NCBI GenBank assembly: GCA_026994195.1
Contig: JALWRH010000116.1
Coordinates: forward strand, 1-38,636
Origin: Sedimenticola sp.
Lineage (GTDB): Bacteria > Pseudomonadota > Gammaproteobacteria > Chromatiales > Chromatiaceae
Direction of reading: 5' to 3'
DNA length: 38,636 nt
Positions within the stretch are counted from its first letter, which is position 1, and each line of letters opens with the position of its first letter. Of this stretch, positions 23,621 through 33,163 are shown one piece after another. The notes below the pieces were generated by a model. It ran no database searches and had not been told where the DNA came from. It saw nothing but the letters and a program-made list of their open reading frames with translations. A program made the translations under genes and the position numbers.

Positions 23621-24826
23621 GTGTCCAGTCCGGAAATGGAAGAATTCCGCCGCATCAAGCGGCTGCCGCCTTATGTATTCGCTATTGTCAATGAGTTGAA
23701 GGCGGAAGCACGGGCGCGGGGCGAGGACATTATTGATTTTGGCATGGGCAACCCGGATCAGCCCACCCCCCAGCATATCGTGGACAAGCTGTGTGAGGCC
23801 GCCCAACGCAAGGATACACACCGCTATTCCATGTCCAAGGGCATCCCGCGCTTGCGCCGGGCCATCTGCAACTGGTACAAGGATCGCTATGATGTGACCC
23901 TGGACCCGGAAACCCAAGCCATCGTCACCATAGGCTCCAAAGAAGGACTGGCCCATCTGGCCCTGGCCTGCGTGGGCCCCGGAGATTCGGTGCTGGTGCC
24001 CAATCCTGCCTATCCCATTCACCCCTGGGGCTTTGTTATCTCGGGAGCGGATGTGCGCCATGTGCCCCTGGTGGACGGCATCGATTTTTTCGAGAAGCTG
24101 GAAGAAGCCATCAAGGATTCCTGGCCCCGGCCCAAGATGCTGGTCATCAACTTCCCGGGAAATCCCACCAGCCAGTGCGTGGAACTGGATTTTTTCGAGA
24201 AAGTGGTGGAGATCGCCAAGGAGCACGGCATCTGGGTGATTCATGATCTGGCCTATGCGGACATCGTATTTGACGGCTACAAGGCGCCTTCCATACTCGA
24301 AGTACCCGGGGCGGAAGATATTGCCGTGGAGTTCTTCTCCCTGTCCAAGAGTTACAATATGCCGGGTTGGCGGGTCGGATTCATGTGCGGCAACAAGACG
24401 CTGGTAGCGGCTCTGGCGCGTATGAAGTCCTATCTGGACTACGGCATGTTCACGCCGATTCAGGTGGCGGCCATTGCTGCCCTGGAAGGTCCTCAGGACT
24501 GCGTGCGCGAGATACGCGATATGTATGAATCCCGGCGTAACGTACTTTGCGATGGTCTGAACAATCTGGGCTGGCATGTGGAAAGACCCAAGGCCACCAT
24601 GTTCGTATGGGCGCCGATACCAGAGCACTACCGGGAAATGGGTTCTTTGGAGTTTTCCAAGAAACTCCTGGTGGATGCGAAAGTGGCGGTTTCTCCGGGC
24701 ATTGGCTTTGGCGAATACGGTGATGGCCATGTCCGGTTTGGGCTGATCGAAAATGAACATCGCACACGGCAGGCGGTGCGAGGTATCCGCGACATGTTCC
24801 GCAAGGACGGCCTGCTGTCCGAATGA
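23621..24826 (+). CDS. alaC: Alanine transaminase AlaC
   Basis: A 401-residue fold-I PLP aminotransferase that interconverts pyruvate plus glutamate with alanine plus 2-oxoglutarate. [10 protein letters not shown] and [10 protein letters not shown] near the N-terminus match E. coli AlaC. The PLP lysine lies in [15 protein letters not shown] (K243). The GTG start at 23621 has GAGGGG six bases upstream and gives a family-typical N-terminus; an ATG at 23576 would add fifteen residues without a ribosome site. It lies 34 bases before hom, a recurrent arrangement in Proteobacteria. Confidence 0.93.
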   Translation: MSSPEMEEFRRIKRLPPYVFAIVNELKAEARARGEDIIDFGMGNPDQPTPQHIVDKLCEAAQRKDTHRYSMSKGIPRLRRAICNWYKDRYDVTLDPETQAIVTIGSKEGLAHLALACVGPGDSVLVPNPAYPIHPWGFVISGADVRHVPLVDGIDFFEKLEEAIKDSWPRPKMLVINFPGNPTSQCVELDFFEKVVEIAKEHGIWVIHDLAYADIVFDGYKAPSILEVPGAEDIAVEFFSLSKSYNMPGWRVGFMCGNKTLVAALARMKSYLDYGMFTPIQVAAIAALEGPQDCVREIRDMYESRRNVLCDGLNNLGWHVERPKATMFVWAPIPEHYREMGSLEFSKKLLVDAKVAVSPGIGFGEYGDGHVRFGLIENEHRTRQAVRGIRDMFRKDGLLSE

Positions 24827-24860
24827 CCTGTAAAATCAATAATATTTCAGGAGAAGAAGT

Positions 24861-26168
24861 TTGAAACCCGTGAAGGTGGGATTGCTGGGACTGGGCACCG
24901 TTGGCGGCGGTACCCTGAATGTACTGCATCGCAACGCGGCGGAGATCAGCCGCCGCGCCGGGCGCGATATCGTGGTCAGCCACGCCGCTGCCAGGGAATA
25001 CAATGCCGATGATCTGGACGGACTGGACAGCGTGCGCGTCTCCGATGACGCCTTCGCTGTAGTGCAGGATCCGGAAGTGGATATCGTGGTCGAACTTATC
25101 GGCGGCTATTCCCCGGCCCGGGAACTGGTGCTGGAGGCCATTGCCAACGGCAAGCACGTGGTAACGGCCAACAAGGCGCTTATTGCCCTGCATGGCAATG
25201 AGATTTTCACGGCTGCTCAGGAGAAGGGCGTCACCGTGGCCTTCGAGGCGGCGGTTGCAGGAGGCATCCCCATCATTAAGGCTCTGCGTGAGGGCCTGGC
25301 GGCCAACCACATCGAATGGATTGCCGGCATCATCAACGGCACGGGCAACTTCATACTCACAGAGATGCGCGACAAAGGCCGGAATTTTACCGATGTGCTC
25401 AAGGAAGCTCAGGCGCTGGGCTATGCCGAAGCCGATCCCACCTTCGACGTGGAAGGTATCGATGCCGCTCACAAGCTTACTATCCTGGCGTCCCTGGCCT
25501 TTGGCATCCCGCTGCAGTTCGACAACTGCTATACCGAAGGCATTGGCAAGATCGAACGCCAGGACGTGGAGTATGCCGAGGAGCTGGGTTACCGCATCAA
25601 GCACTTGGGCGTGACCCGTCGTACTGAAGAGGGGGTGGAACTGCGCGTGCATCCTACCCTGATTCCCGAGCGCCGCCTCATTGCAAACGTGGATGGGGTG
25701 ATGAACGCCGTGCTGGTCAAGGGCGATGCCGTGGGTCCCACCCTTTATTATGGCGCTGGCGCGGGCTCTCTGCCCACGGCTTCTGCCGTGGTGGCAGACA
25801 TCATCGATATCGCCCGGGTACTGACCACAGATCCTGGCAACCGGGTTCCCCACCTGGCTTTCCAGCCCGACGAGTTGTCTGACCTGCCCGTGCTGGGCAT
25901 GGACAAGGTGGAAACCGCTTTTTACCTGCGCCTCACAGTGGCGGACAAGCCCGGCGTACTGGCTCAGGTGACCGGCATCCTGGGGGATTCCGGCATCAGC
26001 ATCGAAGCCGTGAAGCAGAAAGAGCCCCTTGCGGGAGAAACCGAAGTGCCCCTGGTGCTGCTGACGCACCGGGTGCTTGAAGGCGACATGGACAAGGCGC
26101 TGGCGGCCATCGAGGCCATGGATACGGTAAACAGTATCTCCCGCATCCGGGTGGAGTACCTGGATTGA
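24861..26168 (+). CDS. hom: Homoserine dehydrogenase
   Basis: A 435-residue monofunctional enzyme that reduces aspartate semialdehyde to homoserine for threonine and methionine synthesis. The Rossmann motif G-L-L-G-L-G-T-V-G-G-G-T opens the protein, T-A-N-K-A-L-I-A and A-G-G-I-P-I-I-K mark the active region, and a C-terminal ACT domain (about 350-430, V-A-D-K-P-G-V-L-A-Q-V) suggests allosteric control, probably by threonine. The start is a TTG at 24861 after CAGGAG; no ATG fits as well. No aspartokinase is fused. It is followed by thrC. Confidence 0.96.
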   Translation: MKPVKVGLLGLGTVGGGTLNVLHRNAAEISRRAGRDIVVSHAAAREYNADDLDGLDSVRVSDDAFAVVQDPEVDIVVELIGGYSPARELVLEAIANGKHVVTANKALIALHGNEIFTAAQEKGVTVAFEAAVAGGIPIIKALREGLAANHIEWIAGIINGTGNFILTEMRDKGRNFTDVLKEAQALGYAEADPTFDVEGIDAAHKLTILASLAFGIPLQFDNCYTEGIGKIERQDVEYAEELGYRIKHLGVTRRTEEGVELRVHPTLIPERRLIANVDGVMNAVLVKGDAVGPTLYYGAGAGSLPTASAVVADIIDIARVLTTDPGNRVPHLAFQPDELSDLPVLGMDKVETAFYLRLTVADKPGVLAQVTGILGDSGISIEAVKQKEPLAGETEVPLVLLTHRVLEGDMDKALAAIEAMDTVNSISRIRVEYLD

Positions 26169-26234
26169 ACGCGTGAAAACGGAGCTGCTGTTGGCAGTTC
26201 CGGTCCCTGAACTGACTCCGGACAGGAAAATCCC

Positions 26235-27704
26235 ATGAAATTCACCGAAACCCGAGGCAACGACGGCGTCAAACCTGCTGCCGTGAGCTTTTCCCAGGCG
26301 ATTCTCAGTCCCATGTCATCCTTTGGTGGCATCTATGCACCGGAAGAGATTCCCCGCTTTGACGATGACTTTCTGGCGGAGCATCTGGATAAAGACTACC
26401 TGGCCCTGGCCCGGGATATCCTGGCGACTTTCCAGGTGGACTTGCCGGACGACCTGGTGGAGGCTGCTCTGGACACCTACCAAAGCTTTGACGATCCGGA
26501 CAACCCTGTTCCCGTGGTCAGGGTGGGTGAGCGTCTGCATGTCAGCGAGCTCTATCACGGCCCCACCCGAGCCTTCAAAGATATGGCCCTGCAACCTTTC
26601 GGCGTGATCTTGTCGGGGCTGGCCCAGGCCCGCGGCGAACACTACCTGATCATGGCAGCCACCAGTGGAGACACGGGCCCAGCCGCCCTGGACACTTTCC
26701 GCAACAAGCCCAATATCAAGGTAGCCTGCCTGTATCCCGATGGCGGCACTTCCGATGTGCAGCGCCTGCAGATGGTGACCGAAGACGCTGACAACCTGAA
26801 GGTCATTGGTATCCACGGCAATTTCGATGATGCCCAGGCGGCCCTGAAGCGTCTGCTTGGGTCCGAGGTCTTCCGCGCCACTCTGGTGGAAAAACACACC
26901 CAGCTGTCCGCGGCCAATTCGGTAAACTTCGGGCGCATCATCTTCCAGTTGATCTACCATATCCACAGCTATCTCGAACTGGTGCGCCAGGGACAGATTT
27001 CTCTGGGAGACAAGGTTTACCTGGTGGTGCCCAGCGGCAACTTCGGCAACGCCCTGGGGGGCTACTATGCCTGGCAGATGGGCCTGCCCGTGGAAAAAAT
27101 CGTCATTGCCTCCAACGCCAACAACGTGCTCACGGACCTGATCCACACAGGCGCCTACGATCTGCGTCAGCGTCAACTCATCGGCACCAGTTCTCCCGCC
27201 ATGGACATTCTCAAATCATCCAACGTGGAGCGGGTTCTGTTCCACCTGTTCGGCGCTGAACGCACCCGGGAGCTCATGCGCCAGCTGGATGAGGAACAGC
27301 ACTATCAGCTCAGCAGTGATGAGCTGCAGGCCCTGCGATCCCTGTTCTGCGCGGATTTCTGCAACGATGCCGAAGGCAAGGCCTATATCAAGGATTACTT
27401 CGAGCGGGGATATCTCATGGACCCGCACACAGCCACCTGCATGAAAGCCCATGCCAGTTGCTGCAATCAGCCCCTGAGCGCCATCGTATATTCCACTGCC
27501 GAGTGGACCAAGTTCTCCCCCACCATCGCCAATGCTCTGACGGGTGAGAACGACAGCCATGACATCGATGCCCTGAAGACCATTGCCAAGCTGGCCCATA
27601 CCCCTATCCCTGCGCGTATCGGCGAACTCTTCGACAAGCCTGTCACCCAGAAGACCCTGGTGGACAAGGAAGACATCGAAAAGGAAGTACTGGCCTTCCT
27701 TTGA
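26235..27704 (+). CDS. thrC: Threonine synthase
   Basis: A 489-residue fold-II PLP enzyme converting O-phosphohomoserine to threonine. It begins M-K-F-T-E-T-R-G. The PLP lysine lies in G-P-T-R-A-F-K-D-M-A (K115), with the phosphate-binding A-T-S-G-D-T-G-P-A-A after it. The length and the G-N-F-G-N-A-L-G-G-Y-Y-A segment place it in the longer group with E. coli and yeast enzymes. AGGAAAA precedes the ATG. It forms an operon with hom; thrB is not in this window. Confidence 0.96.
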   Translation: MKFTETRGNDGVKPAAVSFSQAILSPMSSFGGIYAPEEIPRFDDDFLAEHLDKDYLALARDILATFQVDLPDDLVEAALDTYQSFDDPDNPVPVVRVGERLHVSELYHGPTRAFKDMALQPFGVILSGLAQARGEHYLIMAATSGDTGPAALDTFRNKPNIKVACLYPDGGTSDVQRLQMVTEDADNLKVIGIHGNFDDAQAALKRLLGSEVFRATLVEKHTQLSAANSVNFGRIIFQLIYHIHSYLELVRQGQISLGDKVYLVVPSGNFGNALGGYYAWQMGLPVEKIVIASNANNVLTDLIHTGAYDLRQRQLIGTSSPAMDILKSSNVERVLFHLFGAERTRELMRQLDEEQHYQLSSDELQALRSLFCADFCNDAEGKAYIKDYFERGYLMDPHTATCMKAHASCCNQPLSAIVYSTAEWTKFSPTIANALTGENDSHDIDALKTIAKLAHTPIPARIGELFDKPVTQKTLVDKEDIEKEVLAFL

Positions 27705-27711
27705 AGCCGGC

Positions 27712-28644
27712 ATGATCCATCATCTGCTGGTTCCCGGCCTGCTGGAACTGCCCGGGGGCGGTGCAGACAACCGGGAGCCATTGCGCTTTCCCCTTCTGGA
27801 ACGCTTCATCGCCCGGGCTGAGGCAGGCCGGATGGAGGGGCATCTCGAAAACCTGCTCATGCAGCGCTTTGGCCTGGAGCCGGATCAGGGTGCTGCGCCT
27901 TTGTGCTATCTGGCGGACACCGGGAAGCGGCCTGAATCCGGCGTACTGCGCGCCTGTCCTGTGCATCTGCGAGCCGACAGGGATCGAGTGCTGCTGTTCC
28001 CTCTGGATGACACTCAGTTGGATGGAGAAGAAGCCAGGGAACTGGCCGGGCGTTTCAACGCTCACTTTTCCGGGGACGATTTGATTCTGGAAGCAGTCCG
28101 TCCCAGCCGCTGGTATCTCCACAGCGCCCGTCTGCCGGAAAGCACCCTGGCGCCTCTGAATGAGGTGGCCGGCCGCAGTCTCGCGGATTTTCTGCCATCC
28201 AGGGATAAAGACCGCTTCTGGCTGTCTGTCATCAATGAAACCCAGATGCTGTTTTTCGATGCGCCGGTGAACCTGGACCGGGAGGCGGCAGGCCGCTTGC
28301 CCGTGAACGGACTCTGGTTCGACGGCGCAGGCCATATGCCTTCCAGAGTTCCGGTAGCGCCTGCCAGCATCCATGGCCGTCACTGCCTGCTCCAGGGTCT
28401 CAGCGCCTGCGCCCATGAGCAGAGGGATGAGGCCTTGACTGTGGTCGGGGACATTCAAGAAGCGCTACTGGCGCAGGATGCAAACGCCTGGCGACAGGCG
28501 TACAAGGATCTGGAAGAGCGTCTGGCCTCCCTGATGAAATCCACGGAAATCATGTTATATTCCTGTAATGGATACCGCTGGCATTGGAAGCCGTCTAGCA
28601 ACTGGCGTTTCTGGCGTCTTTCCCGGCCTCTGCCTGGCTTTTAA
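27712..28644 (+). CDS. Phosphoglycerate-mutase-like family protein of unknown function
   Basis: A 310-residue protein beginning M-I-H-H-L-L-V-P-G-L-L-E-L. The most conserved-looking block, N-E-T-Q-M-L-F-F-D-A-P-V-N followed by L-P-V-N-G-L-W-F-D-G-A-G, matches by memory a family often annotated as cofactor-independent phosphoglycerate-mutase-like or RpfE-type, commonly found after thrC and before recJ in Beta- and Gammaproteobacteria. The metal-site residues of a true phosphoglycerate mutase are not evident, so activity is doubtful. The ATG lies seven bases after thrC, implying an operon. No recJ follows here; a REP-like repeat and an efflux operon come instead. Confidence 0.5.
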   Translation: MIHHLLVPGLLELPGGGADNREPLRFPLLERFIARAEAGRMEGHLENLLMQRFGLEPDQGAAPLCYLADTGKRPESGVLRACPVHLRADRDRVLLFPLDDTQLDGEEARELAGRFNAHFSGDDLILEAVRPSRWYLHSARLPESTLAPLNEVAGRSLADFLPSRDKDRFWLSVINETQMLFFDAPVNLDREAAGRLPVNGLWFDGAGHMPSRVPVAPASIHGRHCLLQGLSACAHEQRDEALTVVGDIQEALLAQDANAWRQAYKDLEERLASLMKSTEIMLYSCNGYRWHWKPSSNWRFWRLSRPLPGF

Positions 28645-28710
28645 GCTGCAATACCACTAACCTTTATGAACCCTCTGGTCACGCCCTTGATGATGGAAAA
28701 GCCCCTGTCC

Positions 28711-28777
28711 GTAGGTCGGACTTCAGTCCGACATAGCTCCGTTGTAGCCGCGGTTGTCGGGCTGAAGCCCGACCTAC
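28711..28777. repeat. Inverted pair of REP-like palindromes
   Basis: Bases 28711-28733 (GTAGGTCGGACTTCAGTCC plus GACA) form one imperfect palindrome. Bases 28755-28777 carry the same element inverted (TGTCGGGCTGAAGCCC plus GACCTAC). The two arms can fold separately or together around a 21-base centre, as in BIME units. Such GTAGGTCGG(g/a)CTTCAG elements are widespread intergenic repeats in Gammaproteobacteria and may be moved by RAYT transposases. This is the only copy I noticed in the window; no RAYT gene is present. Confidence 0.75.
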
Positions 28778-28860
28778 AGTCATGGCGCGAAGCCGCATCA
28801 TAAATAATGGTACAAAATCAATAACGTGAGCGTATTCCCACACTAACAGAGTATCCCCAA

Positions 28861-30006
28861 ATGACTGCAAGACTTCCAGCCCTGCTGTTGCTTCCCACAT
28901 TGCTGTTATCCGCCTGCCTGGAGCAGCAGGGTGAGGAGCCAGCCGCGCCCCCGCCGCCGGTGACAGTGGCGGCCTACACGGTGAAAGCTCAGGATCTGCC
29001 CGCCCGTTTTGAATTCATTGGCAAGACGGTCAGCTCCCGGCGGGTGGAGATCCGTTCCCGGGTGGAAGGCTTCCTGGAGAAACGCCTGTACAGGGAAGGC
29101 GCCATGGTGGAAGCCGGCCAGCCCATGTTTCAGATGGATACCCGGCCTTTTGAGGCACGCCTGCAAGCCATGAAAGCGGAACTGGCCCAGCAGCAGGCCC
29201 GGCTGGAGAATGCCCAGGCCAACCTGAACCGGGTACGACCCCTGGCGAAAAAGAACGCTGTGGCACAGAAAGAACTGGATGATGCCCTGGCCAACTACCG
29301 GTCTGCGGCAGCGGCGGTGGAAGTGGCCAAGGCCAATGTCACCCAGGCAGAACTCAATCTGGGCTACACCCTGATCCGCACGCCCGTGGCCGGGGCTTCC
29401 AGCTTTGCTGTGCAGCAGGAAGGTTCCTACATTGGCCTGGGCAACAGTCTTCTCACCTACGTGGCGCAGCTCGATCCCATGTGGGTGGAGTTCAGTGTTT
29501 CAGAGAATCAGATATTCCAGCTGCGCAGGATGCGTCGGGAAGGGCTGCTGAAAGCGCCGGCGGACGATGTGTACAAGGTGGAGATCGTGCTTGCTGATGG
29601 TAGCAGCTATCCGCACAAGGGCCAGGTGACCTTTGCGGATGCCTCCATTAGCGGGGAGACCGGCACTTTCCTGTTACGCGCACAGGTGGCCAATCCAAAA
29701 AAACTGCTGCGGCCTGGACAGTTTGTACGCACCTGGATCGAAGGTGGCATCCGCCCCGGTGCGATTCTGGTGCCCCAGCGCGCCGTGCAGCAGCGGGGGG
29801 AGGGCAGTTATGTCTGGGTGATCAGGGATGATGGCAGTGTCGAGCAGCGAAGCGTGACTACAGGGGCCTGGGAAGGCAAGCAGTGGTTCATCGACAAAGG
29901 TCTGAATGACGGTGAACGCATCGTGGTGGATGGTGCGCAGAAACTGCGGCCGGACAGCAAGGTCGTGATCGCGGAAGCTGGCAGTCTGCCTGCCGACGGT
30001 TCCTGA
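28861..30006 (+). CDS. RND efflux periplasmic adaptor (membrane fusion) lipoprotein
   Basis: A 381-residue AcrA/MexA-type adaptor. The signal ends in the lipobox L-L-S-A-C (Cys about 19), giving an inner-membrane-anchored lipoprotein. A Pro-rich linker is followed by a barrel-sandwich half-motif (G-F-L-E-K-R-L-Y-R-E-G-A-M-V-E-A-G-Q), a coiled-coil hairpin (about 98-160, Ala/Gln/Leu-rich), the second half-motif (T-L-I-R-T-P-V-A-G) and the beta-barrel and membrane-proximal domains. It joins the pump and outer-membrane factor encoded immediately downstream. No regulator gene is adjacent. Confidence 0.94.
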   Translation: MTARLPALLLLPTLLLSACLEQQGEEPAAPPPPVTVAAYTVKAQDLPARFEFIGKTVSSRRVEIRSRVEGFLEKRLYREGAMVEAGQPMFQMDTRPFEARLQAMKAELAQQQARLENAQANLNRVRPLAKKNAVAQKELDDALANYRSAAAAVEVAKANVTQAELNLGYTLIRTPVAGASSFAVQQEGSYIGLGNSLLTYVAQLDPMWVEFSVSENQIFQLRRMRREGLLKAPADDVYKVEIVLADGSSYPHKGQVTFADASISGETGTFLLRAQVANPKKLLRPGQFVRTWIEGGIRPGAILVPQRAVQQRGEGSYVWVIRDDGSVEQRSVTTGAWEGKQWFIDKGLNDGERIVVDGAQKLRPDSKVVIAEAGSLPADGS

Positions 30007-30022
30007 TGCGGGAGTCTGTGGC

Positions 30023-33000
30023 ATGATTTCCCATCTGTTTATTCGGCGTCCGGTGCTGGCGTCGGTGCTGTCCATCATCGTTATTCTGGCCGGACTGATC
30101 TCTCTGGTGGGCCTGCCCATTACCCAGTATCCTGAAATCACGCCGGTGCAGGTCACGGTCAGTGCCACCTACCCCGGAGCTGATGCAGAGACCGTGGCCA
30201 ACAGTGTGGCTGCCCCCATAGAGACGCGCATCAATGGCGTGGACAACATGCTTTACATGCAGTCCACCAGTTCGGCTACAGGCCAGATGACGCTTTCCGT
30301 GTACTTCGATATCGACACGGATCCGGATACAGCCGAGGTGCAGGTGAACAACCGGGTCAACCAGGCGCTGCCGGAACTGCCGGACGTGGTGCGCAGTGCT
30401 GGCGTCACTGTGGCGAAACGTTCTTCCAGCTTTCTCATGCTCATTGGCATCTACTCGCCGGATGGTAGCCGTGACGAAGCCTTCCTGGGGAACTATGCCA
30501 ACCTCAATATCCTGGATGAGATCAAGCGGGTGCCTGGGGCCAACCAGGCGCAGATCATGGGGCTGCCGGATCTGGCCATGCGCCTGTGGCTGGAACCGGA
30601 TCACATGGCCAGCCTGAGTTTGACCGCAAGCGACATCCAGCGTGCCGTGAGCCAGCAGAACCAGCAGTTCGGCGTGGGCGCTCTGGGCCAGTCGCCCACA
30701 GCAGAACCCGTGGAGATGTCTTTCCCTGTCGTCACCCGGGGGCGTTTCTCCACCCCGGGGGAATTCGACAATATCATCCTGCGTACGGATCCCAAGGGCA
30801 CAGCTGTGGTGCGCCTCAAGGATGTGGGTCATGCCGAAGAAGGTCTCAAGGCCTACCTGCTGCGCTCCACCCTCAACGGCAAGGCTGCTACCTTCATTGC
30901 TGTGTACCAGCAGCCGTCTTCCAATGCCGTGGATGTCTCCAACAGCCTGCGCCGGCTCATGGAAGAACTGAAGCAGAAGTTTCCGCAAGGTGTGGACTAC
31001 AGCATTTCCCTGGATACCACCAAGTTCGTGCAGGCCTCCATCGATGAGGTCACCCAGACCCTGATCATCGCCATCATCCTGGTAGTGCTGGTGACCTACC
31101 TGTTCCTGCAAAGCATCAGTGCCACTCTCATTCCCACCATAGCCATCCTGGTGGCGGTCATCGGTACCTTTGTGGGCATGACCGCTCTGGGGTTCTCCAT
31201 CAACCTGCTGACGTTGTTTGGCCTGGTGCTGGCCATTGGCATCGTCTGTGATGACGCCATCGTGGTGGTGGAGAATGTGGAGCGCAACATGGAGGAAAAA
31301 GCCCTGTCTCCCCGGGATGCCACCTTCCTGGCCATGGACGAGGTCACCGGGCCGGTCATCGCCACCTCCCTGGTGCTCATTGCGGTGTTCGTCCCTGTTG
31401 CCTTTCTCGGTGGCACCACCGGCGTGCTTTACCAGCAGTTCGCCATCACCATCGCCATCTCGGTGGCCATTTCCAGTTTTGTGGCCCTGACCCTGACACC
31501 GGCCATGGCGGCGATCCTGCTCAAACCCCGGGGACAGGCGCCGGGAGGGTTCTTTGGCTGGTTCAACCGCTGGCTGGATGGCCTGACCCGCAGGTATGCC
31601 GGTGGCGTGGCCCTGACCATCAGGCGCTGGTTCCTGGCCCTGCTGCTCCTGGGCGTGATGCTGTTGAGCATGGTCTGGCTGTTCAAGGAAATACCCACCA
31701 GTTTCGTACCGGCAGAAGATCAGGGTTTCCTGTTTACGGCCGTGATGCTTCCCGATGGCGCCAGCCTGGACCGCACGGAGGCTCTGACCCGCAAGGTTGC
31801 GGAAATCTACGGCAAGCACCCGGCGGTGCAGGATGCTTCAGCATTGGCGGGTTTCAGTCTTCTGGATAGCCAGTTCAAGAGCAATGCGGGCACGGTGTTC
31901 ATCGCCCTGAAAGACTTTGATCAGCGCCAGGAGCCAGGCATGAGCGCCCAGGATCTCATCCAGTGGGTGACGCCGCGCCTGGCAGCGCTCAAGGAAGGTA
32001 TCGTGTTGCCGGTGAATCCGCCGCCCATTCCCGGTCTGGGCGCCCAGGGCGGATTCGAATTCTGGGTGCAGAACCGGGGCCAGAAGGGTATTGCGGAACT
32101 GGCTGATCAGGTGCGAAAGCTGATTGCCGATTCCCGTCAGCATCCCGAAGTGACACGCCTGACCAGCACCATCAATGCGGCTTCCCGGCAGCTCATGGCA
32201 GACGTGAACCGGGTGAAGGCAGAGACCCTGGGAGTGAATGTGTCCGATATCTATGCTTCCCTGCAGACCCTGTTCGGTTCTCTGTATGTGAGCCAGTACA
32301 ACAAGTACGGGCGGGTCTGGAAGGTGATCCTCCAGGCCAGCCCTGAGTACCGTCAGAAGCCGGAAGATCTGCAACAGATCTTCGTGCGTCAGCGGGGAGG
32401 AAAAATGGTGCCTTTGAGCGCCCTGGTGAACACCCGGTATGTTACCGGCCCTGACCTGGTATCCCGCTTCAACGGTTTCATGGCCGCCAAGATCAATGGA
32501 GACGCCGCGCCTGGCTACAGCTCCGGGGATGCCATTGCGGCAATGGAAGCTCTGGCCGAAAGCAGCCTGCCCGATGATTTCACCTACGCCTGGGCCGGCC
32601 AGGCCTACGAGGAAAAAAAGGCGGGCAGCACTTCCGCCCTGATCTTTGCCTTTGCCCTGCTCATGGTGTTCCTGATCCTGGCGGCCCAGTATGAGCAATG
32701 GTCTTTACCTGTGGCGGTCATCACTGCCGTGCCCTTTGGCCTGTTCGGAGCGCTGCTCACGGTCTGGCTGCGGGGTATGGAGAACGATGTGTATTTTCAG
32801 ATCGGTCTGGTGACCCTTATCGGCCTGGCGGCGAAGAATGCCATCCTGATCGTGGAATTTGCCGAACTCCAGTACAAGGAGGGCATGAGTGCTTTCGACG
32901 CAGCGGTGGCGGCGGCCAGGCTGCGCCTGCGGCCTATCCTCATGACTTCCCTGTCTTTCATTCTGGGTTCCATGCCACTGGTGCTGGCCTCGGGGGCTGG

Positions 33001-33163
33001 CGCCAATGCGCGCCACTCCATAGGCACAGGCATTATCGGCGGGATGGTGGGCGCCACCAGCCTGGCGCTGTTCTTCGTGCCCATGTTTTTCTACCTGATC
33101 ATCACCGCCAAGGAAAAGCGCAGTGCCGGAAAGCCCGTAACGGCCCCGGGAGGGCAGTCATGA
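30023..33163 (+). CDS. RND multidrug efflux transporter (AcrB/MexF type, HAE1 family)
   Basis: A 1046-residue inner-membrane proton antiporter. It starts with the family-typical cytoplasmic segment M-I-S-H-L-F-I-R-R-P-V-L-A and has twelve predicted helices with two large periplasmic loops. Proton-relay residues are in place: the Asp pair in G-I-V-C-D-D-A-I-V-V-V-E-N (D410/D411) and the lysine in L-I-G-L-A-A-K-N-A-I-L-I-V-E-F (about K938). This indicates drug or small-molecule export rather than heavy-metal export. It overlaps the outer-membrane factor by four bases, so all three parts are made from one mRNA. Confidence 0.96.
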   Translation: MISHLFIRRPVLASVLSIIVILAGLISLVGLPITQYPEITPVQVTVSATYPGADAETVANSVAAPIETRINGVDNMLYMQSTSSATGQMTLSVYFDIDTDPDTAEVQVNNRVNQALPELPDVVRSAGVTVAKRSSSFLMLIGIYSPDGSRDEAFLGNYANLNILDEIKRVPGANQAQIMGLPDLAMRLWLEPDHMASLSLTASDIQRAVSQQNQQFGVGALGQSPTAEPVEMSFPVVTRGRFSTPGEFDNIILRTDPKGTAVVRLKDVGHAEEGLKAYLLRSTLNGKAATFIAVYQQPSSNAVDVSNSLRRLMEELKQKFPQGVDYSISLDTTKFVQASIDEVTQTLIIAIILVVLVTYLFLQSISATLIPTIAILVAVIGTFVGMTALGFSINLLTLFGLVLAIGIVCDDAIVVVENVERNMEEKALSPRDATFLAMDEVTGPVIATSLVLIAVFVPVAFLGGTTGVLYQQFAITIAISVAISSFVALTLTPAMAAILLKPRGQAPGGFFGWFNRWLDGLTRRYAGGVALTIRRWFLALLLLGVMLLSMVWLFKEIPTSFVPAEDQGFLFTAVMLPDGASLDRTEALTRKVAEIYGKHPAVQDASALAGFSLLDSQFKSNAGTVFIALKDFDQRQEPGMSAQDLIQWVTPRLAALKEGIVLPVNPPPIPGLGAQGGFEFWVQNRGQKGIAELADQVRKLIADSRQHPEVTRLTSTINAASRQLMADVNRVKAETLGVNVSDIYASLQTLFGSLYVSQYNKYGRVWKVILQASPEYRQKPEDLQQIFVRQRGGKMVPLSALVNTRYVTGPDLVSRFNGFMAAKINGDAAPGYSSGDAIAAMEALAESSLPDDFTYAWAGQAYEEKKAGSTSALIFAFALLMVFLILAAQYEQWSLPVAVITAVPFGLFGALLTVWLRGMENDVYFQIGLVTLIGLAAKNAILIVEFAELQYKEGMSAFDAAVAAARLRLRPILMTSLSFILGSMPLVLASGAGANARHSIGTGIIGGMVGATSLALFFVPMFFYLIITAKEKRSAGKPVTAPGGQS

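Noticed and set aside
24450-26069. Long antisense open frame (539 codons) across alaC and hom
   Set aside because: No domain, no start signals and a low-complexity His/Gln/Gly composition. The sense strand encodes two well-known enzymes.
29888-31819. Long antisense open frame (643 codons) across the RND adaptor and pump genes
   Set aside because: Composition is typical of a reverse-strand shadow in GC-rich coding DNA, and the sense proteins are unmistakable.
32698-33159. N-terminal extension of the outer-membrane factor
   Set aside because: The in-frame upstream stretch overlaps the RND pump gene in another frame. The ATG at 33160 has a ribosome site, a signal peptide and a lipobox.
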